From positions 1 to 50,104 of the forward strand of contig NZ_MCRJ01000014.1 in the NCBI RefSeq assembly GCF_001720135.1: a DNA stretch of 50,104 nt, given 5' to 3'. The notes under the pieces are model-generated. The model ran no database searches and was not told the DNA's origin. It saw only the letters and a list, made by a program, of their open reading frames with translations. The translations under genes and the position numbers were made by a program. Shown one piece after another: positions 17,226 to 27,208 of this stretch. The stretch's first letter is position 1. Every line of letters begins with the position of its first letter. This DNA comes from Methylobrevis pamukkalensis (GTDB taxonomy: Bacteria > Pseudomonadota > Alphaproteobacteria > Rhizobiales > Pleomorphomonadaceae).

Positions 17226-19526
17226 TTGGCCAAGAAGATCCGACCGCCGAAGCCCGAAACTCTTCCCCCCACGCGGGAGGCGATCCTGCGCTTCGTCGCC
17301 GAGCACCCGACGAAGGGCAGCAAGCGCGAGATCGCCCGCGCCTTCGACGTGACGGGCGATGCCCGCATCGTGCTCAAGCAGATCCTGAAGGAACTCGAGG
17401 GCGAGGGCCTGATCGAGCGGCATCACCGCAAGATCGCCCTGCCCGGCGCCCTGCCCCCGGTGCTGGTCTGCGAGGTGATCTCCCGTGACGGCGAGGGCGA
17501 CATCTTCGCCGAGCCGGTGAAGTGGAACGAGGAAACGGACGGCCCGCCGCCAAGGCTGCTGGTGATCACGCCCAGGGGCAAGCGGACGAGAAGCGAACGC
17601 ACTCCCGGCATCGGCGACCGGATCCTTGCGAAGGTCAGCGACATGCCGCGCGGCTACGAGCACGTCGCCCGCGCCGCCGTGCGCGTGATCAAGCTGCTCG
17701 ACCGGTTGCCGACCGGCATCGTCGGCGTGTTCAAGTCCGGCCCCGGCGGCGGACGGATCGTCCCCGTGTCGCGCAAGCAGACCGAGATGATCGTCGACGC
17801 CGAACATGCCGGGGATGCCGTCGACGGCGACCTCGTGACCGTCGAGGTCCACCGCATCGGCCGCTACGGCCTGCCGAGCGCCCGGGTGCGCGAGGTGATC
17901 GGCTCGATGAAGTCCGAGCGCGCGGTGTCGATGATCGCGATCCACGCCAACGAGATCCCGCACATCTTCCCCGATGCGGTGCTGGCCGAGGCCGCCGAGG
18001 CCGAACCGGCGAGCCTGTCGGGCAAGCGCGAGGACTGGCGCGACCTGCCGCTCGTCACCATCGATCCCGCCGACGCCAAGGACCACGACGACGCCGTGCA
18101 CGCCGAGCCGGACAGCGATCCGGCCAACGTCGGCGGCCACATCGTCACCGTCGCCATCGCCGACGTCGCCGCCTACATCCGGCCCGGCACGGCGCTGGAC
18201 AAGGAGGCGCTGAAGCGCGGCAATTCGGTCTACTTCCCCGACCGGGTGATCCCGATGCTTCCCGAGCGGATTTCCAACGACCTCTGCTCCCTGCGCGAGG
18301 GCGAGGACCGGCCGGCGCTGGCGGTGCGCATGGTGTTCGACGCCGAGGGCCACAAGAAGCGCCACAGCTTCCACCGGATCATGATGCGCTCGGCCGCCAA
18401 GCTCGCCTATGCGCAGGCGCAGGCGGCGATCGACGGCCATCCCGACGACAAGACCGACGTGCTGCTCGAACACGTCCTGAAGCCGCTGTGGGAGGCCTAC
18501 CGCTGCCTTGGCCGCGGCCGCAGCGCCCGCGAACCGCTGGAACTCGACCTGCCCGAGCGCAAGATCCTCCTGAAGCCCGACGGCACCGTCGATCGGGTGG
18601 TGACGCCGGAGCGCCTCGACGCCCACAAGCTGATCGAGGAGATGATGATCCAGGCGAATGTCGCCGCCGCCGAGACGCTGGAGGCGAAACGCTCGCCCCT
18701 CGTCTACCGGGTCCACGACCAGCCCTCGCTCGCCAAGCTGGAATCGCTGCGCGAATTCCTCTCCACGATGGACCTGAAGCTCGCCAAGCAGGGCAACCTG
18801 CGCCCCGGCCAGTTCAACACCATCCTCGCCAAGGCGGCCGACACCGAGAACGCCCACCTCGTCAACGAGGTCGTGCTGCGCTCCCAGAGCCAGGCCGAAT
18901 ACAACCCGATCAACATCGGCCACTTCGGGCTGAACCTGCGCCGCTACGCCCACTTCACCTCGCCGATCCGCCGCTATGCCGACCTGATCGTCCACCGGGC
19001 GCTGATCCGCGCCCTCGGCCTTGGCGACGACGGCCTGCCGGACGGCATGGAAGACCGGCTGGAGCGGATCGCCGCCGACATCTCGGCCGCCGAGCGCCGG
19101 GCGATGACCGCCGAGCGCGAGACGGTCGACCGGCTCGTCGCCGAATGGCTGTCGGACCAGATCGGCAGCACCTTCCGCGGCCGCATCGCGGGCGTCACCA
19201 AGGCCGGACTGTTCGTCAAGCTGGAAGGCTCCGGCGCCGACGGCTTCGTGCCCGCCTCCACCATCGGCGCCGACTTCTACGCCTATGACGAGGCGCGCCG
19301 CGCCCTCGTCGGCAACCGCAGCGGCGAGACCTTCCGGCTCGGCGACACCGTCGACGTGAAACTGGTCGAGGTCGCCCCGCTCGCCGGCGCCCTGCGCTTC
19401 GAGATCCTCACCGAAGGCAGGCGCGGCAAGCCGGTCGGCGACAAGCGCCTCGCCCGCCGCGCCGACAAGCGCGGCAAGACCCCTCCGGGCCGGGCGCCCG
19501 GCCCACGGGGCCGTGCGCGGGGGTGA
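17226..19526 (+). CDS. rnr: Ribonuclease R
   Basis: RNase R (766 aa) is a processive 3'-5' exoribonuclease that degrades structured RNA. An N-terminal winged-helix-like region (TREAILRFVAEHPTKGSKREIARAF) precedes the RNB domain. The metal-binding Asp cluster DAKDHDDAV lies at about residues 283-291, with YADLIVHRALI near the domain end, an S1 domain (GSTFRGRIAGVTKAGLFVKLEG) and a basic tail. The start appears to be TTG at 17226 (MAKKIRPPKP); no ATG or GTG fits as well. A 7-bp hairpin GGTCCAG/CTGGACC (17192-17211) sits just before the start and may weaken initiation or separate rnr from topA transcription. Confidence 0.95.
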   Translation: MAKKIRPPKPETLPPTREAILRFVAEHPTKGSKREIARAFDVTGDARIVLKQILKELEGEGLIERHHRKIALPGALPPVLVCEVISRDGEGDIFAEPVKWNEETDGPPPRLLVITPRGKRTRSERTPGIGDRILAKVSDMPRGYEHVARAAVRVIKLLDRLPTGIVGVFKSGPGGGRIVPVSRKQTEMIVDAEHAGDAVDGDLVTVEVHRIGRYGLPSARVREVIGSMKSERAVSMIAIHANEIPHIFPDAVLAEAAEAEPASLSGKREDWRDLPLVTIDPADAKDHDDAVHAEPDSDPANVGGHIVTVAIADVAAYIRPGTALDKEALKRGNSVYFPDRVIPMLPERISNDLCSLREGEDRPALAVRMVFDAEGHKKRHSFHRIMMRSAAKLAYAQAQAAIDGHPDDKTDVLLEHVLKPLWEAYRCLGRGRSAREPLELDLPERKILLKPDGTVDRVVTPERLDAHKLIEEMMIQANVAAAETLEAKRSPLVYRVHDQPSLAKLESLREFLSTMDLKLAKQGNLRPGQFNTILAKAADTENAHLVNEVVLRSQSQAEYNPINIGHFGLNLRRYAHFTSPIRRYADLIVHRALIRALGLGDDGLPDGMEDRLERIAADISAAERRAMTAERETVDRLVAEWLSDQIGSTFRGRIAGVTKAGLFVKLEGSGADGFVPASTIGADFYAYDEARRALVGNRSGETFRLGDTVDVKLVEVAPLAGALRFEILTEGRRGKPVGDKRLARRADKRGKTPPGRAPGPRGRARG

Positions 19527-19539
19527 CTGTCCTCGTGGT

Positions 19540-19579
19540 GCCGGGCATGGTCGTGTGCTCTCGCGGGACCATGCCCGGC
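19540..19579. terminator. 13-bp inverted repeat after rnr
   Basis: GCCGGGCATGGTC (19540-19552) is exactly complementary to GACCATGCCCGGC (19567-19579) with a 14-base loop. It starts 13 bases after the rnr stop. No T-run follows, so it is a stable 3' hairpin of uncertain termination strength. Confidence 0.5.
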
Positions 19580-19673
19580 GCGCAGATCGGTATCCCTGCA
19601 CCCTTAGCCGGCACCACCTCTCCCGCCCGAGCCCCACTTCGGACCGGACGACGATTTCCCCACCGACTTTCGC

Positions 19674-19702
19674 TTGACCGAATCCGGCCGATCCTCTAGG
19701 CA
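19674..19702 (+). promoter_or_regulatory. Probable promoter of tRNA-Ser
   Basis: TTGACC (19674-19679), a 17-base spacer and TAGGCA (19697-19702) lie so that transcription would start about 5 bases before the tRNA at 19714. Five of six -35 bases match the sigma-70 consensus; the -10 match is weaker. Confidence 0.5.
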
Positions 19703-19713
19703 TGCCCAGCGCT

Positions 19714-19805
19714 GGAGACGTGGCCGAGAGGCTGAAGGCACTCGTTTGCTAAATGAGCATACCCCCAAAAGGGTATCGAGGGTTCGAATCCCTCCGTCTC
19801 CGCCA
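19714..19805 (+). tRNA. tRNA-Ser(GCT), CCA encoded
   Basis: The acceptor GGAGACG pairs with CGTCTCC, followed by G and CCA. The anticodon loop TTGCTAA within CTCGT..ATGAG gives anticodon GCT (codons AGC/AGU). A long variable arm (ATACCCCCAAAAGGGTAT) and the T-loop GGTTCGAATCC are normal for a class II serine tRNA. Confidence 0.95.
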
Positions 19806-20122
19806 CTTACCCCACAAGTGGTTGATTTCCCCTGATTGGCAGGAATTTGATCGGGCTGCCGAGCGTGCTGCGGCTGGTCCGTGCCGCCTGCAGCCATGTC
19901 GGGACGTGGGCAGGTCATCGGATCGCGGCTTGGCGCGGAGGCCGATTTGGCCGGCTGCGCGTCTTCGGCACGCCGAAGCACCGTACCCGGTCACAGATCG
20001 TGCACGAACTCCCGTTCCGGCGCGCGGCGGATCGATCCGCGGCGGTGGTCTCGTGCCGGGCGGGTGTTTCCACCCTGTCGATTGCAACGGGTTGGCAACC
20101 GGCAGAATCCGAGCCCAAGGCC
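19806..20122. other. 317-bp gap between tRNA-Ser and dnaE2, no gene seen
   Basis: Open frames here are short, overlap on all strands and lack start signals or recognisable motifs. tRNA-Ser 3' ends are frequent integration sites, but no integrase or repeated tRNA 3' end follows within the window. Confidence 0.5.
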
Positions 20123-23100
20123 TTACCGGAAGTCGCGCGTCTTCTGCTTCAGCGTGTCGATATGGCGTTCGGGCTCGAACAGGTCGCGGGCGGGCCAGTC
20201 CTTCTTCGGCGCCCCTCTCGGATCGGTGCCCGGTCCGCCATGGTGGAACTCGTCGCCGCGGCCGTGGGGCAGCCGGAAGCGTTCGGCCGGCGGGGCCTCG
20301 TGCGTACGGGACTGCGACAGGGCACCGCTCTCATTTCCTCCAAGGCCATCCTGAAAAATGCCCGGCGAGGCCCCCGCAGGCGTCTCCTCTCGCCCCCCGA
20401 GACCATGCAGCAGCGGGGTAAAATCGAACAGGCGCTGGGCGACGAGATGGATCACCTCGCCCTCGCGCTGCACACGGCCGTTGACGGCGATCATCGAGGC
20501 GGCGAGCACGATCGCCCGCTGACGCTCGAACAGCGTCGGCCAGACCACGAGATTGGCAATGCCGGTCTCGTCCTCGAGCGTGATGAACATCACCCCCTTG
20601 GCACTGCCCGGCTTCTGGCGCACCAGCACGAGACCGGCCGTCATCAGCCAGGTGCCGTCGCGCGCGGCGAGGAGATCGGCCGCAGGCCGGATGCGGCGGG
20701 CGGAAAGGTCGGCGCGCAGGAAGGAGACCGGATGGCGGCGCAGCGTCAGACCGGTGCTGGCATAGTCCTCCACCACCAGCCGGCCGGCCGTCATCGGCTT
20801 CATCGGCACGGCGCCTCAGCAATCTCGGGCTCTGCCCGCCCCCTGTCCGCCGCGGCGAACAAGGGCAGCGGCTCGTCCTTCAGCGGCTTGATCGCCCAGA
20901 GCGCGTCGCGCCGGGAGAGGCCCATGGACGGCAGGAAGGCATCGGCAGCGGCGAGCTTTTCCAATGCGGCGACGGAAATGCCGGAGCGGCGCCAGAGGTC
21001 CTCGACGCTGGCGAAGGGCGTTTCGGCAACCCCGTCTTCTTCTCCGGTTCCTGGCGCCGCACCGGCAGTCTCTGTCCACTCCGTCGCGGCGGCGAGGTCG
21101 GCGTCGTCCGCCCTTGCCGTCCGGGTGTCGCCCAGGTTGCCGCCAAGGCATCGCGCCGCCACCAGCCGCGCCGCCTCGGCGTTGGCCAGGCTTTGGCCAT
21201 GCGGAGGCCGAGCCGCACGGCGTGCCGCCCGCCCCGCGGATCGGACGGCGGCTCCAGAGTCGTGTCCCAGCGGCTCGCGTTCACATCGACAGGGCGCACC
21301 TCGACGCCATGCTCGCGGGCGTCGCGCACGATCTGTGCCGGGGCATAGAAGCCCATCGGCTGGGCGTTGAGCAGCGCGGCGCAGAAGACGTCCGGGTGGT
21401 GGCACTTCATCCAGCTTGACGCATAGGCGATGAGGGCAAAGCTCGCCGCGTGGCTTTCCGGAAAGCCATAGGATCCGAACCCTTCGAGCTGACGAAAGGT
21501 CCGTTCCGCGAAAGCCTGCTCATAGCCGCGCGCGACCATTCCCTCGATCAGCTTGTCGCGGAAGGCCGAGACCGTGCCGAAATTCTTGAAGGTCGCCATG
21601 GAGCGGCGCAGCTGGTCGGCCTCGGCCGGGGAAAAGCCGGCGCAGGTGATCGCCACCTGCATCGCCTGTTCCTGGAACAGCGGCACGCCGAGGGTCTTGC
21701 CGAGCACCGCCTTCAGCTCCTCGGTCGGATAGTCGACCGTCTCGCGGCCCTCGCGGCGGCGGAGATACGGATGCACCATGTCGCCCTGGATCGGGCCGGG
21801 CCTCACGATCGCCACCTCGATGACGAGATCGTAGAAGGTCTTCGGCTTGAGGCGCGGCAGCATCGTCATCTGCGCGCGGCTCTCGATCTGGAAGACCCCG
21901 ACGGTGTCGGCCCTGCGGATCATCGCATAGGTCGCCGCGTCCTCGTGCGGCACGGACGCGAGGTCGTGGATCACGCCCTTCGTCTCGCGCAGGAGATCGA
22001 AGCGCGGCGCATGCAGCCGAGCATGCCGAGACCGAGCACGTCGACCTTCATGAACTTCAGGGCATCGATGTCGTCCTTGTCCCATTCGATCACCTGACGG
22101 TTTTCCATCGCCGCCGGCTCGATCGGCACCAGGTCGTCGAGCCGGTCGTCGGTCAGCACGAAGCCGCCCGGATGCTGGGAGAGATGGCGCGGAAAGCCGG
22201 TCAGCTCGCGGGTGAGTTCCAGGGTCAGCCTGAGGCGCCGGTCGGCGATGTCGAGGCCCGCGGTTGCCGCCGCCTGCTCCGGCACCCCGTCCATGGACCA
22301 GCCCCAGACCTGGCCGGACAGCGCCGCGGTGACGTCCTCCGGCAGGCCCATGGCCTTGCCGACGTCGCGCAGAGCCCCGCGCGTGCGGTAGCGGATCACG
22401 GTGGCGGTGAGGGCGGCACGGTCGCGACCGTAGGTCCCGTAGATCCACTGGATCACCTCCTCGCGCCGCTCGTGCTCGAAGTCGACGTCGATGTCCGGTG
22501 GCTCCTTGCGCGCGGTGCTGACGAAGCGTTCGAACAGGAGATTGTTGTGTTCCGGATCGATCGAGGTGATCCCGAGCACGTAGCAGACCGCGGAATTGGC
22601 CGCCGAGCCGCGGCCCTGGCAGAGGATGCCCCTCGACCGGGCGAAACGGACGATGGCGTTGACCGTGAGGAAATAGGGCGCGTAGCCGAGCTGCTCGATG
22701 AGGCCGAGCTCGTGGGCAAGCAGGCGCCGGGTCTTCGCCGGGAGACCCTGCGGATAACGCTGTGCCGCCCCCTCCCATGTGAGACGGACGAGCTCCTGCT
22801 GCGGCGTCACGCCGGGCATAGAGACCTCGTTGGGATACTGGTAGCGAAGGTCGGCAAGCGAGAAGCGGCAACGCCCGACGATCGCCATCGACCGCTCCAC
22901 GGCCTCGGGATGCGCGGCGAACAGGCGCGCCATCTCGGCCGGCGGCTTCAGGTGGCGGTCGGCGAAGCGGGTCTTGCGAAAGCCCGCCTCGTCGATGGTG
23001 ACATGCTCGCGAATGGCCGTGACGACATCCTGAAGGATGCGCCGGCGCGGCTCGTGATAGAGCACGTCGTTGGTGGCGACCGGAGCGACGCGCGCGCCAC

Positions 23101-23605
23101 GCGCCATAGCCGACAGCGCCTCCAGACGGTCTGCATCGCCCGGCCGGCGGCGGAGGGTGAGCGCGAGGTGGGCGTCCTCGCCGAAGACGTCGGCAAAGGG
23201 GGCGAGCCGGGCGCCAAGCGCCGCATCCGGGGCATCCGGCAGCAGGATGGCGGTCATTCCCGCCGCGTGATCGGCAAGGTCGGCGAAGGTCAGCCGGCAG
23301 CGGCCCTTTCCGGCGCGGCCCTTGCCGAGGGTGAGCAGCCGGCAGAGCCGGGAATAGGCCGGCCGGTCCTGCGGATAGACGAGGATGGAACAGCCATCCT
23401 CGAGGTCGAGCCGGCAGCCGGCGACGAGGCGCACGCCGCTCTCCTGCGCCGCTACAAAGGCGCGCACCAGGCCGGCCAGCGTGTTGCGGTCGCAGACGCC
23501 GAGGGCGGGGATTCCGAGTGCCGCCGCATGCCGGAACAGCTCGTCGGGATGCGAGGCGCCGCGCAGGAAGGAGAAGTTGGTGGTGACCTGAAGTTCGGCA
23601 TACAT
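20123..23605 (-). CDS. dnaE2: Error-prone DNA polymerase DnaE2/ImuC (three frame breaks)
   Basis: DnaE2 is the C-family polymerase of the ImuABC mutasome and carries out SOS-induced translesion synthesis. Seen in order: PHP domain ([19 protein letters not shown]), palm with [68 protein letters not shown], and the OB-fold ([19 protein letters not shown]). Frames break near 22002, 21191 and 20812; one added base at each gives MRRAFDLLRE, MAKGLANAEA and EAAVPMKPM. The restored protein is 1161 aa, longer than usual (about 1,080) partly because a 98-bp dispersed repeat encodes about 35 extra residues before [14 protein letters not shown]. It follows imuB by 3 bases. Confidence 0.92.
20294..20391. 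repeat. Dispersed repeat, copy A (inside dnaE2)
   Basis: These 98 bases align without gaps to 25953-26050; hand counting gives 75 identical positions. The core GCGACAGGGC is exact in both. The copy lies in frame inside the dnaE2 C-terminal coding region, in a stretch that polymerase relatives lack. Confidence 0.6.
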
Positions 23606-23608
23606 GGC

Positions 23609-25180
23609 TTACCCGAAAAATCCGTGCAGGAACCAGCGCTGGGACCCCGTCGCCGGGTCGAGACCGTCGCCCGCCCGGAACAGCCAGAAGCGGGCGCCGC
23701 TGTCGTCCTCCACCGCGAAATAGTCGCGCACCGCGGCAAGCTCGGCGTCGCGCTTCCACCATTCGCCGAAGATCCGCTCCGGTCCGTCGGCGCGCATCAC
23801 CCGCCGGCGTGTGCCCCGCCACACGAATTGGAGGGGCGGATGATCGGGCAGGAGCGCGATCGTCTCGACCGGCTCCGGCCTGGAGAGGATCCGCACCGGG
23901 CGCGGCCAGCCGGCAGGCCACGGCGACGTCAGGACATCGAGCGGACCGACGCGGCACACCGAGCGCTCCGGAACCTCGCTTTCCACCGGCGCGAGCCGAT
24001 ACAGCCGGCCCGGCCCGAAGCGGTTCATCAGCCGGTCGACGAGACCGGAAAGGTCGGGCGCGGACGTCGTGGCCCCGAGCGAGCCGGCGATCTGGCGGGC
24101 GCCGAGCGGCTCGGCCAGCGGCACGGCCAGCGTCATCGCCTCGATCCCGAAGCCCGGATCGAGCCCGTCGACGTGTTCGGCAAGGAGGCGCAGGAGATGG
24201 CCCGCATCGCGGGAGGGCGCGGCCGTGCCGATCCGGATCGCCGCAAGGCCGCTGTCGACCCGGTGGCAGACGAGGTCGAGCCGGCGAGCCCCCACCCCTT
24301 CGGCCGCCATGCGCGCGGCGAGCCGCCGGCAGAGTTCATCCGCGGCGACGGTGATCTGCTCGGTGGTGGCGATCGGCTCGGCGAAGCTGCAGCGCTCGGC
24401 GAGCGCCGTCTGCGCAGGCACGGCCTCGAACGGCTCCGGAAGGGTTCCGAGCGCCTCGTCGATCCGGCGAAACAGGCTGGCTCCGAAGCGGCGAGCGAGC
24501 GGCGCCCGCGGCAGGCCGGCAATCTCGCCGACCGTGGAAAAGCCGAGCTTGTGCAGCCCCTGCAGCGTCGGCGGGTCGAGGCGCAATGCGGCGAGCGGCA
24601 GGGCGGCGAGCACCTCCCGCTCCCGCCCCGCCGGCACCGGCGGAATCGGCACGTCTGCGGCATGGCGGGTGAGGCCGTAAGCAAGGCCGTGGCTGCCGGC
24701 GACGGCGGCTCTTGCGGCAATGCCGGCCCTCGCCAGCCGACCGGAAAGGTCCGCAAGCATCGCCTCCTCCCCCCCAAACAGATGGTCGGAGCCGGCGGAC
24801 TCGATCCGCAGCCCGTCGTGTCCGACGAGCCCGGCCACCGGGCTGTAGCGGGTGATCGCCCATTGCGCGAGCCGGGCGAGTGACGCAGCATCCGCCTCAG
24901 GCATTGCCTCGACCATCGCGAGCCCCGGCAGGATCGCCTGGGCGTGGGTAAGGCTCATCCCGGGACGAAGGCCATGCGCCCTCGCCGCGCCATCGGCGGC
25001 CGCGATCAGCCGGCGTCCCTTCTCGCGCCGGACGGTGACGAGGGGCTCATCCGGTGGCGGCACGCGGTCCGGTTCTTCCCGCCTGAGCCGGTCCGTCGGC
25101 CAGTCGGGCAGGAACAGCGCGATCGTTCGCCGGGCGGATCTTGTCGGTGCGGCGGGTCTCGGCGAGACGGCCCTTTTCAT
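23609..25180 (-). CDS. imuB: ImuB, Y-family polymerase-like mutasome protein
   Basis: A 523-residue Y-family polymerase relative that lacks an active polymerase site and serves as the hub that connects DnaE2 to the beta clamp. It begins near [17 protein letters not shown], followed by [36 protein letters not shown]-like [16 protein letters not shown], and the helix-hairpin-helix region [32 protein letters not shown] written here in parts: [18 protein letters not shown]. The C-terminus ends with RYFAVED-like [19 protein letters not shown]. The ATG at 25180 is used (a GTG sits directly before it at 25183). It overlaps the imuA frame by 134 bases and is followed closely by dnaE2. Confidence 0.9.
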   Translation of the reverse strand: MKRAVSPRPAAPTRSARRTIALFLPDWPTDRLRREEPDRVPPPDEPLVTVRREKGRRLIAAADGAARAHGLRPGMSLTHAQAILPGLAMVEAMPEADAASLARLAQWAITRYSPVAGLVGHDGLRIESAGSDHLFGGEEAMLADLSGRLARAGIAARAAVAGSHGLAYGLTRHAADVPIPPVPAGREREVLAALPLAALRLDPPTLQGLHKLGFSTVGEIAGLPRAPLARRFGASLFRRIDEALGTLPEPFEAVPAQTALAERCSFAEPIATTEQITVAADELCRRLAARMAAEGVGARRLDLVCHRVDSGLAAIRIGTAAPSRDAGHLLRLLAEHVDGLDPGFGIEAMTLAVPLAEPLGARQIAGSLGATTSAPDLSGLVDRLMNRFGPGRLYRLAPVESEVPERSVCRVGPLDVLTSPWPAGWPRPVRILSRPEPVETIALLPDHPPLQFVWRGTRRRVMRADGPERIFGEWWKRDAELAAVRDYFAVEDDSGARFWLFRAGDGLDPATGSQRWFLHGFFG

Positions 25181-25862
25181 CACAGGCTCCCAAAGTCCAT
25201 GTTGCCGGCTCCGCCCCCCGGCAGCGGGTCAGTTCCACGTTCCACACGGCACGTCCCAGCCTGCGCCGGCCCGATCCGGCTGGTCCGATCTCTTCCGGGC
25301 TGGCGGCGATCCGCCAGCGGCTGACGGCGGCATTCGGCTTCTGCTCCTCCCTGTCTTGCCGCTGCGGCCAGCGCCGAAGCGCGAGGATGAGGGCGCCGGA
25401 GCCTTCGGCGGCCAGGCTCAATCGCCGCGAGGCGACGAGGTCGAGCCCGCTCACCTCGCCGACGACGCCCGAAAGTCCCTTCTCCCGTGCCCCCTCCTCC
25501 ATGGCCGAAAGCACGTTTTTCGCCTTGCCGGTCTCGACGAAGATCACCCGTCCGGGATCGAGCCCGACGCCGGCCAGCGCCGGCGCAAAAAGATCCTGCC
25601 GCTCCACGCACCAGAGCACCGGACCTTCGAGCCGGGCGAGGATGCCGGCGACGAACAGGCTCGCCGCCGCGCCATGGGTGACGTCGCCAGAACCGCCGGC
25701 CACCTCGTGCAGGGCTCCGAGCCTCAGCCCGCCGCCCGGCAGGTGCCCATCCAGCGCCGCAAGCCCGAAGGGCAGCACTCTGCGGCCCTCCGGACGCAGA
25801 TGCTCCAGCCGCGCCACCCGGCGGCGAAGATCATCCAGAATGACGGGGGTTCGAGCCGGCAT
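25047..25862 (-). CDS. imuA: ImuA, RecA-like mutasome protein
   Basis: A 271-residue RecA/SulA-like protein, first gene of the SOS mutagenesis cassette; ImuA is needed with ImuB and DnaE2 for induced mutagenesis. Seen: LRPEGRRVLPFGLAALDGHLPGGGL (split: VLPFGLAALDGHLPGG), LHEVAGGSGDVTHGAAA, GPVLWCVERQDLFAPAL, VETGKAKNVLSAMEEG and SRRLSLAAEGSGALILALRRW, all typical of ImuA. The C-terminal ~45 residues overlap the start of imuB in another frame. Either this is a true overlap or the stop is displaced. Regulated by LexA: a perfect SOS box lies 23 bases upstream. Confidence 0.88.
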   Translation of the reverse strand: MPARTPVILDDLRRRVARLEHLRPEGRRVLPFGLAALDGHLPGGGLRLGALHEVAGGSGDVTHGAAASLFVAGILARLEGPVLWCVERQDLFAPALAGVGLDPGRVIFVETGKAKNVLSAMEEGAREKGLSGVVGEVSGLDLVASRRLSLAAEGSGALILALRRWPQRQDREEQKPNAAVSRWRIAASPEEIGPAGSGRRRLGRAVWNVELTRCRGAEPATWTLGACDEKGRLAETRRTDKIRPANDRAVPARLADGPAQAGRTGPRAATG

Positions 25863-25884
25863 GCGAGGTCCTTCGATCCAGGGT

Positions 25885-25899
25885 GTTCATTATTTGTTC
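25885..25899 (-). promoter_or_regulatory. LexA-binding SOS box of imuA-imuB-dnaE2
   Basis: GTTCATTATTTGTTC is an exact GTTC-N7-GTTC, the alphaproteobacterial LexA operator. It is centred about 30 bases before the imuA start and is the only such site I found in the window. Confidence 0.85.
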
Positions 25900-26263
25900 T
25901 CATGCCACGAGAGTCAATCGATGAGGTCCGGATCGCGAAAGAGGAGCTGTGGAGGCCCGTGCGGACGGGACGGCGACAGGGCGCCGCTCGCATATCCCGC
26001 AGGGCCACCATGGAAAGCCCCCGGCTAGGCCTCCCCAGCCGCCGCCTCTCCCCGGCCGGGTTTGCGTTCGCAACCCCGGCCCAACCGGCACTCGCCAATG
26101 CCTCCCCAGCTACTCCACGCAGGGGCACACGGTCCGAAAGACGGAGGACAGGATCGGTCATTGCCGATCGCACGAAACCTGCGGCCGACCCGCTGGCGGC
26201 CGGCTGCCGCCCTGTCGCCTCATCCGAGGCGGCAGACGTCTCCCTGCCCTGAACGAAGCGGTG
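25900..26263. other. 364-bp gap between imuA and the dehydrogenase gene
   Basis: No convincing gene. The stretch holds copy B of the dispersed repeat (25953-26050) and otherwise GC-rich sequence without promoter-like elements beyond the SOS box at its edge. Confidence 0.5.
25953..26050. repeat. Dispersed repeat, copy B (intergenic)
   Basis: Ungapped match to 20294-20391 at 75 of 98 bases. In one minus-strand frame both copies encode similar peptides (GERRRL...MRA.PCR.PVRT, about 20 of 32 residues equal), a frame different from that used by dnaE2 at copy A. It may be a small mobile or REP-like element. Confidence 0.55.
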
Positions 26264-27133
26264 TCAGCCTTCGAGGCGCTTCAGCAGCGCGGACGTGTCC
26301 CAGCGGCTGCCGCCCATCGCCTGCACGTCGGCATAGAACTGGTCGACGAGGGCCGTCACCGGCAGGCGGGCGCCGTTGCGGCGCGCCTCGTCGAGGACGA
26401 TGCCGAGATCCTTGCGCATCCAGTCGACCGCAAAGCCGAATTCATACTGGTCGGCGTTCATGGTCGCGTGGCGGTTGTCCATCTGCCAGGAGCCGGCGGC
26501 GCCCTTGGAGATGACGTCGACGACCTTGAGGATGTCGAGCCCGGCGCGCTTGCCGAAGTGGATCGCCTCGGCCAGCCCCTCGACGAGGCCGGCGATGCAG
26601 ATCTGGTTCATCATCTTGGCAAGCTGGCCGCTGCCGGCCGGGCCGATCAGCGCCACCTTCGCGGCATAGGCCCCGATCACCGGCTCCGCCTTGTCGAAAT
26701 CACTCTCCGAACCGCCGCACATCACCGTGAGGATGCCCTTTTCGGCGCCGGCCTGACCGCCGGAGACCGGCGCGTCGAGGAAGCCGAAGCCGCCCGCCTG
26801 CGCCGCCGCGGCGAGCTCGCGGGCAATGTCCGCCGAGGCCGTGGTGTTGTCGACGAACACCGATCCCGCGCGCATGGCTGCAAAGACACCGTCGGCGCCG
26901 AGCGTGACCGATCGCAGGTCGTCGTCGTTGCCGACGCAGCAGAAGACGATCTCCGCCCCCCGCGCCGCCTCGGCCGGCGTCGCCGCGCGCCTGCCTCCGA
27001 ATTCGGCGACCCACTGCTCGGCCCGGGCCGGCGTGCGGTTGTAGACGGTCACCTCGTGACCGCCGCGCGCCCGCAGATGACCGGCCATCGGGTAGCCCAT
27101 GACCCCGAGACCCAGAAACGCGACCTTCGACAT
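26264..27133 (-). CDS. 3-hydroxyisobutyrate dehydrogenase-family NAD(P) oxidoreductase
   Basis: A 289-residue beta-hydroxyacid dehydrogenase. It shows the N-terminal dinucleotide motif VAFLGLGVMGYPMAGHL, the substrate motif DAPVSGGQAGAEKG, and the catalytic lysine block GSGQLAKMMNQICIAGLVEGLAEA. Family members oxidise 3-hydroxyisobutyrate, tartronate semialdehyde, 6-phosphogluconate or similar acids, or reduce the semialdehydes; the substrate here is not evident. The start at 27133 is preceded by GGGAGAGC. It is the last gene of the unit with the FMN reductase and monooxygenase, and may process the aldehyde or acid that the monooxygenase releases. Confidence 0.88.
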   Translation of the reverse strand: MSKVAFLGLGVMGYPMAGHLRARGGHEVTVYNRTPARAEQWVAEFGGRRAATPAEAARGAEIVFCCVGNDDDLRSVTLGADGVFAAMRAGSVFVDNTTASADIARELAAAAQAGGFGFLDAPVSGGQAGAEKGILTVMCGGSESDFDKAEPVIGAYAAKVALIGPAGSGQLAKMMNQICIAGLVEGLAEAIHFGKRAGLDILKVVDVISKGAAGSWQMDNRHATMNADQYEFGFAVDWMRKDLGIVLDEARRNGARLPVTALVDQFYADVQAMGGSRWDTSALLKRLEG

Positions 27134-27208
27134 GCTCTCTCCCAACTCGTTTTCAGTTCGGCCCGCACACTCGCAACCAACTACGGCAACGGGCATCCGG
27201 GCTGCGGC

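Noticed and set aside
16932-19703. Open frame of over 900 codons on the minus strand opposite topA/rnr
   Set aside because: Antisense to two certain genes; composition follows from high GC at third positions of the sense strand, and no motif or ribosome site supports it. Similar long antisense frames at 14390-16804, 22172-24883, 25949-28714 and 3832-5289 were rejected for the same reason.
19714-20122. Integrated element at the tRNA-Ser 3' end
   Set aside because: No integrase gene and no second copy of the tRNA 3' end was seen; the downstream genes are a chromosomal SOS cassette.
20123-23605. dnaE2 and the other broken genes as true pseudogenes
   Set aside because: Each break needs only one added base, all domains and catalytic motifs are otherwise intact, and the same GGC/GCC context recurs in unrelated genes.
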